This document shows positions 46,400 to 56,960 of a stretch of DNA of 64,000 bases, piece by piece. Origin of the DNA: Fen-999 sp041480065 (GTDB lineage Bacteria; Pseudomonadota; Gammaproteobacteria; Burkholderiales; Rhodocyclaceae); NCBI GenBank assembly GCA_041480065.1, contig JBGOZF010000009.1:17015-81014 (forward strand), written 5' to 3'. A program made the translations under genes and the position numbers. Below the pieces are notes generated by a model. That model saw only the letters and a list, made by a program, of their open reading frames with translations, was not told the origin of the DNA and did no database searches. Numbering within the stretch: the stretch's first letter is position 1; every line of letters starts with the position of its first letter.

Positions 46400-46701
46400 T
46401 GCTCTATGTCGTCATGGCCGAGGATGCGCCCGACTCGCTTGCCCGGCGGCTCGCCGCCCGACCGCAGCACCTGGCACGCCTGACAGCCCTGCAAGCGGAA
46501 GGCCGGCTGGTGCTGGCCGGCCCCTGCCCGGCCATCGATGCGCCGGACCCGGGCCCCGCGGGTTTCTCGGGCAGCCTGATCGTCGCCGAATTTCCGTCCC
46601 TCGAAGACGCACGCGCCTGGGCCGACGCCGATCCCTATGTCGCCGCCGGCGTCTACGCCCGCGTCACCGTCAAGCCGTTCAAGCGCGTGTTCCCCGCGTG
46701 A
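46399..46701 (+). CDS. yciI: YciI-family protein
   Basis: A 100-residue protein with the YciI ferredoxin-like fold: MLYVVMAEDAPDSLARRLAA, RPQHLARLTALQAEGRLVLAGP, and GSLIVAEFPSLEDARAWADA with DPYVAAGVY near the end. The conserved histidine-aspartate pair (RPQHL and DPY) is present. Start and stop codons overlap the neighbours in yciB-yciI-bolA order. Exact biochemical role is unsettled. Confidence 0.9.
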   Translation: MLYVVMAEDAPDSLARRLAARPQHLARLTALQAEGRLVLAGPCPAIDAPDPGPAGFSGSLIVAEFPSLEDARAWADADPYVAAGVYARVTVKPFKRVFPA

Positions 46702-46958
46702 GCACCGTAGACGAACTGCACCGGCGTCTCGCAGCGCTGGAGCCGCTTCGGCTCGATATCGTCGACGACTCGGCCAAACACGCCGGCCACGCCGGCGCCG
46801 GCGCCGGCGGCCATTACCGCCTCACCATCGTCTCGCCGAAGTTCTCCGGCCTGGGCACCATGGTCCGGCACCGACTCGTCCATGACGCCGTCGGCGACCT
46901 CATGAGCAGCAAGATCCACGCCCTCAGCATCGCCGCCAGTAGCCCGGAAGATGCCTAG
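46698..46958 (+). CDS. BolA-family protein
   Basis: An 86-residue BolA homolog starting at a GTG that overlaps the previous stop (GTGA). The fold is shown by IVDDSAKHAGHAGAGAGGHY and FSGLGTMVRHRLVHDAVGDL, with the conserved histidine in the RHRLVHDA segment. BolA proteins pair with monothiol glutaredoxins in iron-sulphur control. Its N-terminal loop is longer in glycine-alanine than usual. Confidence 0.9.
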   Translation: MSTVDELHRRLAALEPLRLDIVDDSAKHAGHAGAGAGGHYRLTIVSPKFSGLGTMVRHRLVHDAVGDLMSSKIHALSIAASSPEDA

Positions 46959-47019
46959 CACGAAAGTGATGTTTTCAGCCTAGAATCCCCATTGGCATCG
47001 ATCACAGGGGAGTTTGGCC

Positions 47020-48597
47020 ATGACCATCCGGAAGCGGTTGCTAGTACTTGCGGTCGTCACCATCATCGTCCTCGGTGGCATGCTCCTGGCGGTGGTCCTG
47101 GGCCTGCAATCGATCCAGGAGGCTCAGGAAACCTCCGGCCGCCGCGAGACCTACGTCCGCCAGGTGCTGGAAATCAAGGCCAGCGCCGTTTCGACCATCC
47201 TGCACGATCCGGCCTCGTCGGAAACCAGGAACATCTTCGCCGCTGCGGAAAAAACGGTCGCCGAACAGGGGCAGGCGGTCGTGGCCGTCATCAAGCGTCA
47301 GGAAATCAAGGACGAATTCCGGCGCATCCTGAATGCTTGGACTGCCTACGATCAGCACTCCCGGGAACTGCTGGCGCTCGCCGCGACCGACGCCAAGACG
47401 GCGGGTGGCAAGCTCGAAGCCGTCTACCAGTCCGACTTCAAGCCCTTTCAGACAGCCCTCGACAAGTTCGTCGGCGACCGCGTGAAGGATGCAGACAAGG
47501 CAAGAGAGGCAGGCAAGTCCACCGAGCGGACAGTATTCTGGATCGTCGTCCCCGCAACGGTTGTCGGCATCGTGCTGATCCTAGCCTTCGTCTTCTTGCT
47601 CTCGCATGCCTTGCGCACCCGTTTGGCAGGCATCCTCACCAAGCTCGAGCCGCTGCGCCAGGGCCAGCTCAAGGAACGCCTGCCGACCACCGGCAACGAC
47701 GAACTGAGCCAGATCGCATCGGAGGTCAACTCGGTCATCGAAGCCTTGCAGAAACTGGTCATGGAGGTCCATGCCAAGGCCGACGATGTTGCCGCCTCGG
47801 CCGACCAGCTTTCTGCCGATGCCCGGCGCTTCGCCGATGGTTCGGTCAGCCAGTCCGATTCCGCCTCGGCCACTGCCGCCGCGATCGAACAACTGACGGT
47901 CAGCGTCGCCCATATCGCCGAATCCGCCGAGGAAGTGCGCCGACTCTCCAGTGCCAGTCTCGAAGGCACGCTCAAGGGCAGCCAGAGCATCGCCCAACTG
48001 CAGACGGAGATCACCACCGTCCAGACCTCCGTCGAATCGATTGCGTCGTCGGTAAGAACCTTCGTCGAGAACACGCGCGCCATTGCCGGCATGACCAACC
48101 AGATTCGCGAAATCGCCGACCAGACCAACCTGCTGGCGCTCAATGCCGCCATCGAGGCGGCGCGGGCGGGCGAACAGGGACGCGGCTTCGCCGTCGTCGC
48201 CGACGAAGTGCGCAAGCTCGCCGAGCGCTCGGCCGCGTCGGCCGGAGAAATCACCGCCGTGACGCAGAGCCTGAATTCGCAATCGATCCAGGTCGGCGAG
48301 TCGCTCGATGCGGGCCTGGCGGCCCTGCAGACCAGCCTGCAATTCGTCAACACCGTCGTCGCCGTATTCAACGAAGCGCGCGAAACAGTGCATCAGACCA
48401 GCGCCGGTGTGGACGAGGTATCCGCCGCCGTACGCGAGCAGCAGACCGCGAGCAGCGAAATCGCCCGCAATGTCGAACGCATCGCGCGCATGACGGAGGA
48501 GAACAGTGCCATCAGTCAGGACAGCGCCACGGCCTCCCGGGGCCTCAACGACCTGGCTGGCGCGCTCAAGAGCTCGATCAATCAGTTCACAGTGTGA
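47020..48597 (+). CDS. Methyl-accepting chemotaxis protein
   Basis: A 525-residue chemoreceptor. The ATG at 47020 follows AGGGGAG. Helix 1 is LLVLAVVTIIVLGGMLLAVV, a helical periplasmic domain follows to about 168, helix 2 is FWIVVPATVVGIVLILAFVF, then HAMP and the signalling rod. The kinase-control tip reads IREIADQTNLLALNAAIEAA, followed by VVADEVRKLAERSAASAGEI, so coupling to CheA/CheW is expected. No che genes are in the window. Its ligand is unknown. Confidence 0.96.
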   Translation: MTIRKRLLVLAVVTIIVLGGMLLAVVLGLQSIQEAQETSGRRETYVRQVLEIKASAVSTILHDPASSETRNIFAAAEKTVAEQGQAVVAVIKRQEIKDEFRRILNAWTAYDQHSRELLALAATDAKTAGGKLEAVYQSDFKPFQTALDKFVGDRVKDADKAREAGKSTERTVFWIVVPATVVGIVLILAFVFLLSHALRTRLAGILTKLEPLRQGQLKERLPTTGNDELSQIASEVNSVIEALQKLVMEVHAKADDVAASADQLSADARRFADGSVSQSDSASATAAAIEQLTVSVAHIAESAEEVRRLSSASLEGTLKGSQSIAQLQTEITTVQTSVESIASSVRTFVENTRAIAGMTNQIREIADQTNLLALNAAIEAARAGEQGRGFAVVADEVRKLAERSAASAGEITAVTQSLNSQSIQVGESLDAGLAALQTSLQFVNTVVAVFNEARETVHQTSAGVDEVSAAVREQQTASSEIARNVERIARMTEENSAISQDSATASRGLNDLAGALKSSINQFTV

Positions 48598-48747
48598 CAG
48601 GCGGATGACATCCCGGCGCCGGGCTGAATTGGCATGGTGTATTATTATTTCCTTTTTTGGGCGTCCGCAGGAGCCCGGGCCAGCAGGCATCGACGCCGGC
48701 GCCCCCGGTCGGTGCCCGAGAGATCAACATAACGTTAAGGATCCCCT

Positions 48748-49539
48748 ATGAATCGCAAGCTTCTTGCCGTCGTCCTGATCACGCTTTCCGCCTCCCTGGC
48801 CCAGGCTGCATATGGCGCCGACACTTCCGAGTCCATCGCCACGGTCAATGGCAAGGCCATTCCCAAGGCGCGCGCCGATGCGCTGCTCGCCGGCCAGTTC
48901 GCCCAGGGCAAGGAGGATACCGAGGACCTGCGCAAGGCCGTCAAGGAAGAACTGATCCGCCGGGAAGTGCTGGTCCAGGCGGCCGAAAAGAAAGGGCTGG
49001 ACAAGAAGCCCGAGATCATGGGCCAGATGATGATGGCCCGTCAGGGCGTCTTGATCGGCGGTTATCTCAACGACTACGTCAAGTCCCATCCGGTCACCGA
49101 CGAGATGCTGAAGAAGGAATACGAGTCCATCCGTCAGACGCTCGGCAACAAGGAATACAAGGCGCGCCACATCCTGGTCGACAAGGAAGATGAAGCCAAG
49201 GCCATCATCGCCGGCCTCAAGAAGGGCGACAAGTTCGAGGATCTGGCCAAGCAGTCCAAGGATCCGGGTTCCAAGGATCGCGGCGGCGATCTTGGCTGGG
49301 CCAACCAGGCGGCTTACGTGAAGCCTTTCTCCGACGCCATGGTCAAGCTGGAAAAAGGCCAATACACCGAGGCCCCGGTAAAGACCGACTTCGGCTGGCA
49401 CGTCATCATGCTCGACGACACCCGCGACCTGAAGGCGCCGCCGCTCGAAGAAGTCAAGGCGCAACTGACCCAGCGCCTGCAACAGCAGATGATCGAGAAA
49501 CATGTCCTCGATCTGCGTACCAAGGCCAAGGTCGAATAA
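48748..49539 (+). CDS. Periplasmic parvulin-type peptidyl-prolyl isomerase
   Basis: A 263-residue protein with a signal peptide (LLAVVLITLSASLAQAAYGA), a SurA/PrsA-like N-terminal helical chaperone part (VNGKAIPKARADALLAGQFA) and one parvulin domain (about 130-225: ARHILVDKEDEAKAIIAGLK, FEDLAKQSKDPGSKDRGGDL, GWANQAAYVKPFSDAM). It probably aids folding of exported and outer-membrane proteins. A strong terminator follows. Confidence 0.93.
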   Translation: MNRKLLAVVLITLSASLAQAAYGADTSESIATVNGKAIPKARADALLAGQFAQGKEDTEDLRKAVKEELIRREVLVQAAEKKGLDKKPEIMGQMMMARQGVLIGGYLNDYVKSHPVTDEMLKKEYESIRQTLGNKEYKARHILVDKEDEAKAIIAGLKKGDKFEDLAKQSKDPGSKDRGGDLGWANQAAYVKPFSDAMVKLEKGQYTEAPVKTDFGWHVIMLDDTRDLKAPPLEEVKAQLTQRLQQQMIEKHVLDLRTKAKVE

Positions 49540-49556
49540 GCGTTCTCCCTGTCCCG

Positions 49557-49582
49557 AAACGGGGGCCGCGGCCCCCGTTTTT
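49557..49582 (+). terminator. Rho-independent terminator after the parvulin gene
   Basis: AACGGGGGCCGCGGCCCCCG forms a perfect GC stem (GGGGG-ccgcgg-CCCCC, extended by AAC/GTT) and is followed at once by TTTTT. It lies 18 bases after the parvulin stop at 49539. Confidence 0.9.
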
Positions 49583-49597
49583 CGTTGACGGCTCGCC

Positions 49598-50482
49598 ATG
49601 CGCCTGCGCCCTTCGCCCTACCTGCTGCTGATCCTGGCCAACCTGTTCTGGGCCGGCAACTGGATCGTCGGCCGCGGCATCCGCGGCGACGTGCCGCCGC
49701 TCGCGCTCTCGTTCTGGCGCTGGGCGCTTGCCCTGCTGTTGATCCTGCCGATGGCCGGGCCTCACCTGCGCCGCGACTGGCCGCAACTCGCCGCCTCATG
49801 GCGCTGGCTGGCTCTGTTCGGTTTTCTCGGCACCGCCACCTACAACGCCCTGGCCTACATCGGTCTGCAATACACGACGGCCACCAACGGCCTGTTGCTC
49901 AACTCCTTCATCCCGATCGCCATCGTCGCCCTCGGTTGGGCATTCCTCGGCAAGCGCTTGCGCCCGATCGACGCGCTCGGCATCGCGGCTTCGTTCGTCG
50001 GCGTGCTCACCATCATCGCCCGCGGCGACCCCGGCGTTCTCCTCGGCCTGCATCTCAATGTCGGCGATATCTGGATCCTCATCTCGGTTTTCGCCTGGGC
50101 GATCTACACGCTCATGCTGCCGCACCGGCCCGGCGTGCACCCGATGACCTTCCTCGCCGCCATCGCGATCTTCGGCCTGATCGAGCTGTTACCGGCCTAT
50201 GGCTGGGAACTGGCTGCCGGGCGGCACATGGCGCTCTCCTGGCCGACTGCCGCGGCGGTCGCCTACACCGGCATCTTTCCCGCCTTTCTCGGCTTCATCT
50301 TCTGGAACCGCGGCGTCGCCGAAGTCGGTCCCGCCCGCGCCGGCCTCTTCATCCACCTGATGCCGGCCTTCGGCATCCTGCTTTCCATCGTCTTCCTGGC
50401 CGAGCATCCCGAGGCCTACCATTTCGTCGGCATCGCTCTCATCTTCTTCGGCATCTGGCTCAACACACGTAAAGCGACATGA
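49598..50482 (+). CDS. EamA/DMT-family transporter
   Basis: A 294-residue, ten-helix inner-membrane protein with two EamA repeats. The first starts LLLILANLFWAGNWIVGRGI, the second GDIWILISVFAWAIYTLMLP. FIFWNRGVAEVGPARAGLFIH is the typical end of the second repeat. Such proteins export metabolites, often amino acids. Substrate is unknown. It overlaps the mtfA start by four bases. Confidence 0.92.
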   Translation: MRLRPSPYLLLILANLFWAGNWIVGRGIRGDVPPLALSFWRWALALLLILPMAGPHLRRDWPQLAASWRWLALFGFLGTATYNALAYIGLQYTTATNGLLLNSFIPIAIVALGWAFLGKRLRPIDALGIAASFVGVLTIIARGDPGVLLGLHLNVGDIWILISVFAWAIYTLMLPHRPGVHPMTFLAAIAIFGLIELLPAYGWELAAGRHMALSWPTAAAVAYTGIFPAFLGFIFWNRGVAEVGPARAGLFIHLMPAFGILLSIVFLAEHPEAYHFVGIALIFFGIWLNTRKAT

Positions 50483-51249
50483 TCGGCAAGTGGTGGAAGA
50501 AACGCGCGCTGGAGAAGATCCAGGTCAGCGACCATGACTGGGCAGCCGCCGAGGCGGACCTCTACTGCCTCGGCCACTTGTCCGGCGACGACCGGCTGCG
50601 GCTGCGGGAGTTGGCGCGACAACTGCTTGCCGAAAAGGAATGGACCGGTGCCCAGGGCCTGCAACTGACACCCGCGATCCAGCTTTCCATCGCCCTCCAG
50701 GCCAGCCTGCTGGTGCTCAATCTCGGCCTCGATCATTACCGTGGCTGGGTCGGCATCGTCGTCTATCCCGGCGACTTCATCATCCCGCGCAGCGTCATGG
50801 ACGCCGACGGCGTGGTGCACGAGTACGACGACCAGGCGCTCGGCGAGGCCTGGGAAGGTGGCCCGGTGCTGCTGTCGTGGTTCGACGATCCCGACGATGC
50901 ACTGGGCATCAACATGATCATCCACGAATTCGCGCACAAGCTCGACATGGAGAATGGTTCCGTCGACGGCGTCCCGCGCCTGCCGGCCGAAATGTCGCGC
51001 CAGGACTGGATCGCCGCCTTCGAGCCCGCCTACGAGGACTTCTGCCGACGTGTCGACGAAGCCGACCGGCGCGGCGAAGAGACGCTGCTCGATCCCTACG
51101 GCTCCGAGCATCCGGCCGAGTTCTTTGCCGTCATGTCGGAAGCCTTCTTCGAAACGCCGGAAGTGCTGCGCGACGAATACCCGGCGGTGTACGAGCAGTT
51201 GCGCCGCTACTACGGCCAGGACCCGGCAGCCGCGGAATCGGCGGCATAA
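50479..51249 (+). CDS. mtfA: Zinc-dependent peptidase, MtfA family
   Basis: A 256-residue M90-family metallopeptidase. The zinc site HEFAHKLDMENG is near residue 149, with the distant glutamate region AEFFAVMSEAFFETPE. Other signatures are LSGDDRLRLRELARQLLAEK and YPGDFIIPRSVMDADGVVHE. In E. coli MtfA binds the repressor Mlc and also cleaves peptides; whether Mlc exists here cannot be seen. It overlaps the EamA gene by four bases. Confidence 0.93.
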   Translation: MIGKWWKKRALEKIQVSDHDWAAAEADLYCLGHLSGDDRLRLRELARQLLAEKEWTGAQGLQLTPAIQLSIALQASLLVLNLGLDHYRGWVGIVVYPGDFIIPRSVMDADGVVHEYDDQALGEAWEGGPVLLSWFDDPDDALGINMIIHEFAHKLDMENGSVDGVPRLPAEMSRQDWIAAFEPAYEDFCRRVDEADRRGEETLLDPYGSEHPAEFFAVMSEAFFETPEVLRDEYPAVYEQLRRYYGQDPAAAESAA

Positions 51250-51278
51250 TCCGACGACGACGGCATCACGAGGCCCAC

Positions 51279-52463
<1,185 letters not shown>

Positions 52464-52480
52464 CCGTTCACGCAACGCTG

Positions 52481-53251
52481 ATGAAGTTCTGCACCGTCGA
52501 CGGCAGGCGCATCGAGTACCTTCGCCTGCCTTCCAGCCATCCGCGCGAAGGCGCGCCGGCCATGGTGTTTCTGCACGAGGGACTGGGTTCGCTGTCGATG
52601 TGGCGCGACTTCCCGCAGCAGTTGGCGGACGCCTGCGGCTGCGAGGCCATCGTCTTTTCGCGCTACGGCTACGGCCGCTCGGACCCGCTGACCGAAAAGC
52701 GCACGCCCGGCTACATGCATCACGAGGCGCTTACCTGTCTGCCGCAGTTTCTGAATCTGTTGAACGTCGAGCAACCGATCCTGTTCGGCCACAGCGACGG
52801 CGGCTCGATCGCGCTGATCCACGCCGGGGCCGCGCAACGGCCGGTGACCGCGGCCGTCGTCATGGCGCCCCACGTCATGGTCGAGGACATCGCCATCGAC
52901 GGCATCAAACGAACACGCCAGGTCTATCTGGATACCGACCTCAAGCAGCGCCTCGCCAAGTACCACCAGGACCCCGACTCGGCGTTCTGGGGCTGGAACG
53001 ACATCTGGCTCGATCCGGAATTCCGCGCCTGGAACATCGAGGAATTCCTGGCGCCGATCGCCTGCCCGGTGCTGGCCATCCAGGGCGAGGACGACGAGTA
53101 CGCCACCATGGACCAGATCGAGCGCATCGGCCGCCAGTGCCGCGACGTCGAACTGGTCAGGCTCGCCGACTGCCGGCATTCGCCGCACAAGGACCAGCCG
53201 CAGCAGGTCATCGCCGCCGTCGCCGAATTCGTCGCCCGCGTGCTTGACTGA
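52481..53251 (+). CDS. Alpha/beta-hydrolase
   Basis: A 256-residue cytoplasmic hydrolase. The nucleophile-elbow motif GHSDGG (about 103-108) has serine as nucleophile, VFLHEGLGSLSMWRDFPQQL gives the oxyanion region, the acid is likely in QGEDDEYAT and the histidine in DCRHSPHKDQP. The cap contains YQKRL-type charged helices. It follows gcdH by 17 bases on the same strand and may act in the same catabolic route. The substrate is unknown. Confidence 0.88.
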   Translation: MKFCTVDGRRIEYLRLPSSHPREGAPAMVFLHEGLGSLSMWRDFPQQLADACGCEAIVFSRYGYGRSDPLTEKRTPGYMHHEALTCLPQFLNLLNVEQPILFGHSDGGSIALIHAGAAQRPVTAAVVMAPHVMVEDIAIDGIKRTRQVYLDTDLKQRLAKYHQDPDSAFWGWNDIWLDPEFRAWNIEEFLAPIACPVLAIQGEDDEYATMDQIERIGRQCRDVELVRLADCRHSPHKDQPQQVIAAVAEFVARVLD

Positions 53252-53259
53252 TCAGCCCG

Positions 53260-54318
53260 TCACGACTGGCCGAACACCTCGTTCAACTGGCGCGCCACGC
53301 GAATGAAGGTGGTGCGCTTGGACAATTCCTTGAGCCGGCGTGCACCCACGTAGGTGCAGGCGGAACGCACGCCGCCGAGGATCTCCCGCAGCGTGCCCTC
53401 GACCGGGCCGCGGCAATCGAGCAGCACTTCCTTTCCTTCCGACGCCCGGTAGGCGGAAACGCCACCCGAGTATTTGTCCATCGCCGTACGCGAACTCATG
53501 CCGTAGAAGCGCGCCTTGCGCTCGCCGTCGCTGTCGACCACGTCGCCCATGCACTCGTCGTGTCCCGCCAGCATTCCTCCCAGCATGACGAAGTCGGCGC
53601 CGCCGCCGAAGGCCTTGGCCAGATCCCCGGCCGATGTGCAGCCACCGTCGGCGCAGATCAGGCCGCCCAGACCGTGGGCGGCATCGGCGCACTCGATGAT
53701 CGCCGACAGTTGCGGGTAGCCGACGCCGGTCATCTTGCGCGTGGTGCACACCGAACCGGGGCCGATGCCGACCTTGACGATGTCGGCGCCATCGAGAATC
53801 AGTTCCTCGGTCATTTCTCCCGTCACCACGTTGCCGGCCATGATGGTGATCTTCGGGTAGTTCTTGCGCAGCTTTTGCAGGAAACCGACGAACGACTTGG
53901 TATAGCCATTCGCCACATCGACGCAGACGTACTCGATCAGATCGCCCGCCGCCTCCTTGACGCGGCGGAACTTCCGGTAGTCGGCCTCGGTGATGCCCAT
54001 CGAATAGAACACCGCGGAGCCGGCTTCGCCTGCTTTGGGTCTGGCGCGCGCCTTGAAGAAGGCCGCCAGTTCAGGTTCCTTGTAGTGCTTGTGCAGTGCC
54101 ACCGATACTCCGTGCCGAGCAAGCGCTTTGGCCATTTCCATCGTGCCGACGGTATCCATGTTGGCAGCAATGATGGGAATACCCTGGTAATGCAGTCCGG
54201 AATGGTAGAAGACATATTCGCGCGACAGATCGACTTCGGATCGCGACGTGAGGGTCGAACGCTTCGGACGAATGAGGACGTCGTTGAAATCAAGCTTGAG
54301 TTCTTCTTCGATGCGCAT
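53260..54318 (-). CDS. guaC: GMP reductase
   Basis: A 352-residue IMPDH/GMPR-family enzyme. It starts MRIEEELKLDFNDVLIRPKR and has IAANMDTVGTMEMAKALARH and the catalytic cysteine loop GIGPGSVCTTRKMTGVGYPQ (about 188). It lacks the CBS pair of IMP dehydrogenase. FYGMSSRTAMDKYSGGVSAY is a GMP-reductase signature. It deaminates GMP to IMP with NADPH for purine salvage. It is convergent with the hydrolase gene. Confidence 0.94.
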   Translation of the reverse strand: MRIEEELKLDFNDVLIRPKRSTLTSRSEVDLSREYVFYHSGLHYQGIPIIAANMDTVGTMEMAKALARHGVSVALHKHYKEPELAAFFKARARPKAGEAGSAVFYSMGITEADYRKFRRVKEAAGDLIEYVCVDVANGYTKSFVGFLQKLRKNYPKITIMAGNVVTGEMTEELILDGADIVKVGIGPGSVCTTRKMTGVGYPQLSAIIECADAAHGLGGLICADGGCTSAGDLAKAFGGGADFVMLGGMLAGHDECMGDVVDSDGERKARFYGMSSRTAMDKYSGGVSAYRASEGKEVLLDCRGPVEGTLREILGGVRSACTYVGARRLKELSKRTTFIRVARQLNEVFGQS

Positions 54319-54629
54319 GGCGAGCTCCCCGACAGAACGTCAGTGCCACTATAGCAAGAGCGGTCTGTCACGGCATCGACGAACCTGACTCACGCCGCAT
54401 GGCAGACGGGATTATGCCCAAAGCAATCGGCGATTGACTGCGGCTGCCAGGCGCGCACATACTTGTGCGAAGGGCCGCGAAATTTCCTATTCTTACGACA
54501 TGAGCTGACGAACGCCGTCAGCCCGGTTCGAGACGTTCGACAGATGGCGTCAAACGGAGGGCGGCAGCAGGCTGAAATAGCCGCCTTGCTTCCAATAACT
54601 GCTTGGTAACCGACATCAGACACACGACC
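54319..54629. other. Divergent intergenic region guaC / EAL-HDOD gene
   Basis: 311 bases. Near the guaC side, GACAGA (54331) and TCTGTC (54364) form an inverted repeat around a TATAGT-like -10 box on the minus strand, possibly a regulator site. A short perfect repeat GCTGACG-aacgc-CGTCAGC lies near 54502. No gene or known RNA is seen. Confidence 0.35.
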
Positions 54630-55997
54630 ATGTTCGGTTTTCTGCGTGCATTGTTTGGCAGCACCTCCACGCCGGCGGATCCGGATCTTTCCCTGGAGCG
54701 CCCGACCGAGCTCGCTCCGCCGCGCGTCAAGGAACCGGCAGCGCCCCCCGACCGGTCGTTCGTGTGTCGCGAGCCCATCCTGGATCGCGGCCATCGCATC
54801 GCCGGTTATGAATTCCTGTTGCATCAGCGTTTGCAGAAACGATTGTCCGGGCGGGGCGCGGTATTGTGGCGGGCCTACGACGACGTGCTGATCCGCAACC
54901 TGGCTTCGGTCGGCGCCGGGAGCCTGATTGGCGACCGCCTCTCTTTCATGTGCATATCGCCGGAATCTCTCGAGAATCCGCGCTTGTCGACTTTGCCGGC
55001 CGCCAACACGGTACTCATGATCGATGCGCCGGATGCCTGTGGCCTGGACTTTGAGTCCTTGCCAGATCGTCTGTCGGCCCTGAAGGAGCGGGGGTTTCGC
55101 ATCGGCTATCACCTGCAGTCGGAAACGTCGGCCGAGGCCATTCTTCCCCTGTGCGGCTTCGTCCTGATTTCGACGCCGGCCTACGACGGGCTTGAAATCG
55201 CCGATCTGGTGCGCCACCTGCGCAAACTGAAGACAGTGACGCCCCTGTCGCTTATCGCGGCGGACATCGAAAGCCCGGATGATTTTCACCTGTGTTTCCG
55301 TGCCGGGTTCGACTACTTCCAGGGCCCCTTCGTCAATCATCGGGAGAACTGGCACCCGCCAAAGGCTAACGTGGACCGCGCCCTGATCACGCACGTGCTG
55401 TCGCAACTGCGCAGCAACGTCGACAATGCGGTATTGGCCAGTACCGTCCGGCAGGACGCGGTAATCACCTACAAACTGCTGCGCTATATCAACTCTCCGT
55501 TCAACGGCCTGTCGCACGAAATCACGACGATCGACCAGTGTCTGCAACTGCTCGGTCGGGAACGCTTCTACCGCTGGCTGTCGCTTCTGCTTTTTGACGT
55601 GCAGAAGCCGGGCTACGTCGAGCGGATACTGACCGAGCAGGCGCTGGTGCGCGCCAACCTGATGGAGCGCATGGGGCAGCGCTCCCACACGGCCGAGGCC
55701 AACCCGGATCAGTTGTTCCTGACCGGGCTTTTCTCCCTGCTCGACAAACTGCTGGACCGGTCTATGGCGGAAACGCTGGCCAGCGTTTCCGTGCCGCAGG
55801 CGGTCACCGATGCGCTGATCTCGGGACGCGGCCCCTTGAGACCATTCCTGAACCTGGTCGTCGCTTGCGAGAAAGGTGTGCAGGAGGAAATCGCCGCCTG
55901 TGCCGCCGTCTGTCGGCTCGATGTCGCGGGCGTCAACGAGGATTTGCTGGCGGCACTGGTTTGGGCCAACGAAGTCAGCAAGATGGACGGCAGTTGA
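54630..55997 (+). CDS. YuxH-like protein: degenerate EAL plus HDOD
   Basis: A 455-residue cytoplasmic protein; the ATG at 54630 is preferred to an upstream TTG. The N-terminal EAL domain is degenerate: GYEFLLHQ replaces the EAL start, and no IDDFGTG or KIDxxF catalytic set is seen (IGYHLQSETSAEA, DYFQGPFVNH instead). The HDOD domain (about 250-430) has LITHVLSQLRSNVDNAVLAS, YKLLRYINSPFNGLSHEITT and LLGRERFYRWLSLLLFDVQK. YuxH-type proteins act as signalling adaptors that do not cleave c-di-GMP. No partner gene is adjacent. Confidence 0.88.
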   Translation: MFGFLRALFGSTSTPADPDLSLERPTELAPPRVKEPAAPPDRSFVCREPILDRGHRIAGYEFLLHQRLQKRLSGRGAVLWRAYDDVLIRNLASVGAGSLIGDRLSFMCISPESLENPRLSTLPAANTVLMIDAPDACGLDFESLPDRLSALKERGFRIGYHLQSETSAEAILPLCGFVLISTPAYDGLEIADLVRHLRKLKTVTPLSLIAADIESPDDFHLCFRAGFDYFQGPFVNHRENWHPPKANVDRALITHVLSQLRSNVDNAVLASTVRQDAVITYKLLRYINSPFNGLSHEITTIDQCLQLLGRERFYRWLSLLLFDVQKPGYVERILTEQALVRANLMERMGQRSHTAEANPDQLFLTGLFSLLDKLLDRSMAETLASVSVPQAVTDALISGRGPLRPFLNLVVACEKGVQEEIAACAAVCRLDVAGVNEDLLAALVWANEVSKMDGS

Positions 55998-56117
55998 CGG
56001 CGCACTTCCTCGCCAGGCCAGCGGCAATCTGAGCTTCCAAAGTCCTCGATCCGGCCGATCGGATGCCGCAAATCGCTTCTGCGATAATCGGCGCATCACT
56101 TTCGCCAGGATTCCCCC

Positions 56118-56960
56118 ATGCGCTTCGCAGGTACTGAAAACTACGTCGCCACGCCCGATCTCATGCTGGCAGTCAATGCCGCCATCGCCCTGCAGCGGCC
56201 GCTGCTGATCAAGGGCGAGCCCGGCACCGGCAAGACCATGCTGGCCGAGGAAGTCGCGGCGGCGCTGGGGCTGCCGCTGCTGCAATGGCACGTCAAGTCG
56301 ACCACCAAGGCGCAGCAGGGGCTCTACGAATACGACGCCGTCTCCCGCCTGCGCGACTCGCAGCTCGGGGATGCGCGCGTGCACGACATCGCCAACTACA
56401 TCGTCCGCGGCGTGCTCTGGCAGGCCTTCACCGCCGAACAGCCGCACGTGGTCCTGATCGACGAGATCGACAAGGCCGACATCGAGTTTCCCAACGACCT
56501 CCTGCGCGAACTCGACCGCATGGAGTTCCACTGCTACGAGACGCACGAAACCGTGCGCGCCCGGCATCGGCCGCTGATCTTCATCACCTCGAACAACGAG
56601 AAGGAGTTGCCCGACGCCTTCCTGCGCCGCTGCTTCTTCCACTACATCAAGTTCCCCGACCGCGAGACGATGCAGAAGATCGTCGACGTGCACTACCCGC
56701 ACATCAAGCGCGACCTGCTGCGCGAGGCGCTCGAAGTCTTCTTCGAACTGCGCGAGGTACCGGGCCTGAAGAAGAAGCCCTCGACGTCTGAACTCATCGA
56801 CTGGCTGAAGCTGTTGGTCAGCGAGGACATCCCGCCTGATGCGCTGCGCTCCAAAGAGCACAAGACTATCGTGCCGCCGCTCGCCGGCGCCCTGCTCAAG
56901 AATGAGCAGGACATGCACCTGTTTGAGCGCCTGGTGCTGATGGCACGCCATAACCGCTGA
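56118..56960 (+). CDS. MoxR-family AAA+ ATPase
   Basis: A 280-residue ATPase with Walker A GEPGTGKTMLAEE (about 33-45), pore/insert region VKSTTKAQQGLYEYDAVSRL, Walker B VVLIDEIDKADIEFPNDLLR and sensor 1 LIFITSNNEKELPDAFLRRC. MoxR ATPases with a VWA partner insert metal cofactors or remodel enzyme complexes. Its stop overlaps the VWA gene start by one base, so they form a pair. The client enzyme is not encoded nearby. Confidence 0.94.
   Translation: MRFAGTENYVATPDLMLAVNAAIALQRPLLIKGEPGTGKTMLAEEVAAALGLPLLQWHVKSTTKAQQGLYEYDAVSRLRDSQLGDARVHDIANYIVRGVLWQAFTAEQPHVVLIDEIDKADIEFPNDLLRELDRMEFHCYETHETVRARHRPLIFITSNNEKELPDAFLRRCFFHYIKFPDRETMQKIVDVHYPHIKRDLLREALEVFFELREVPGLKKKPSTSELIDWLKLLVSEDIPPDALRSKEHKTIVPPLAGALLKNEQDMHLFERLVLMARHNR

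Noticed and set aside
46992..48608. 538-codon open frame overlapping the chemoreceptor in another frame
   Set aside because: The parallel frame encodes a full methyl-accepting protein with the conserved signalling tip; the alternative product is arginine-rich noise.
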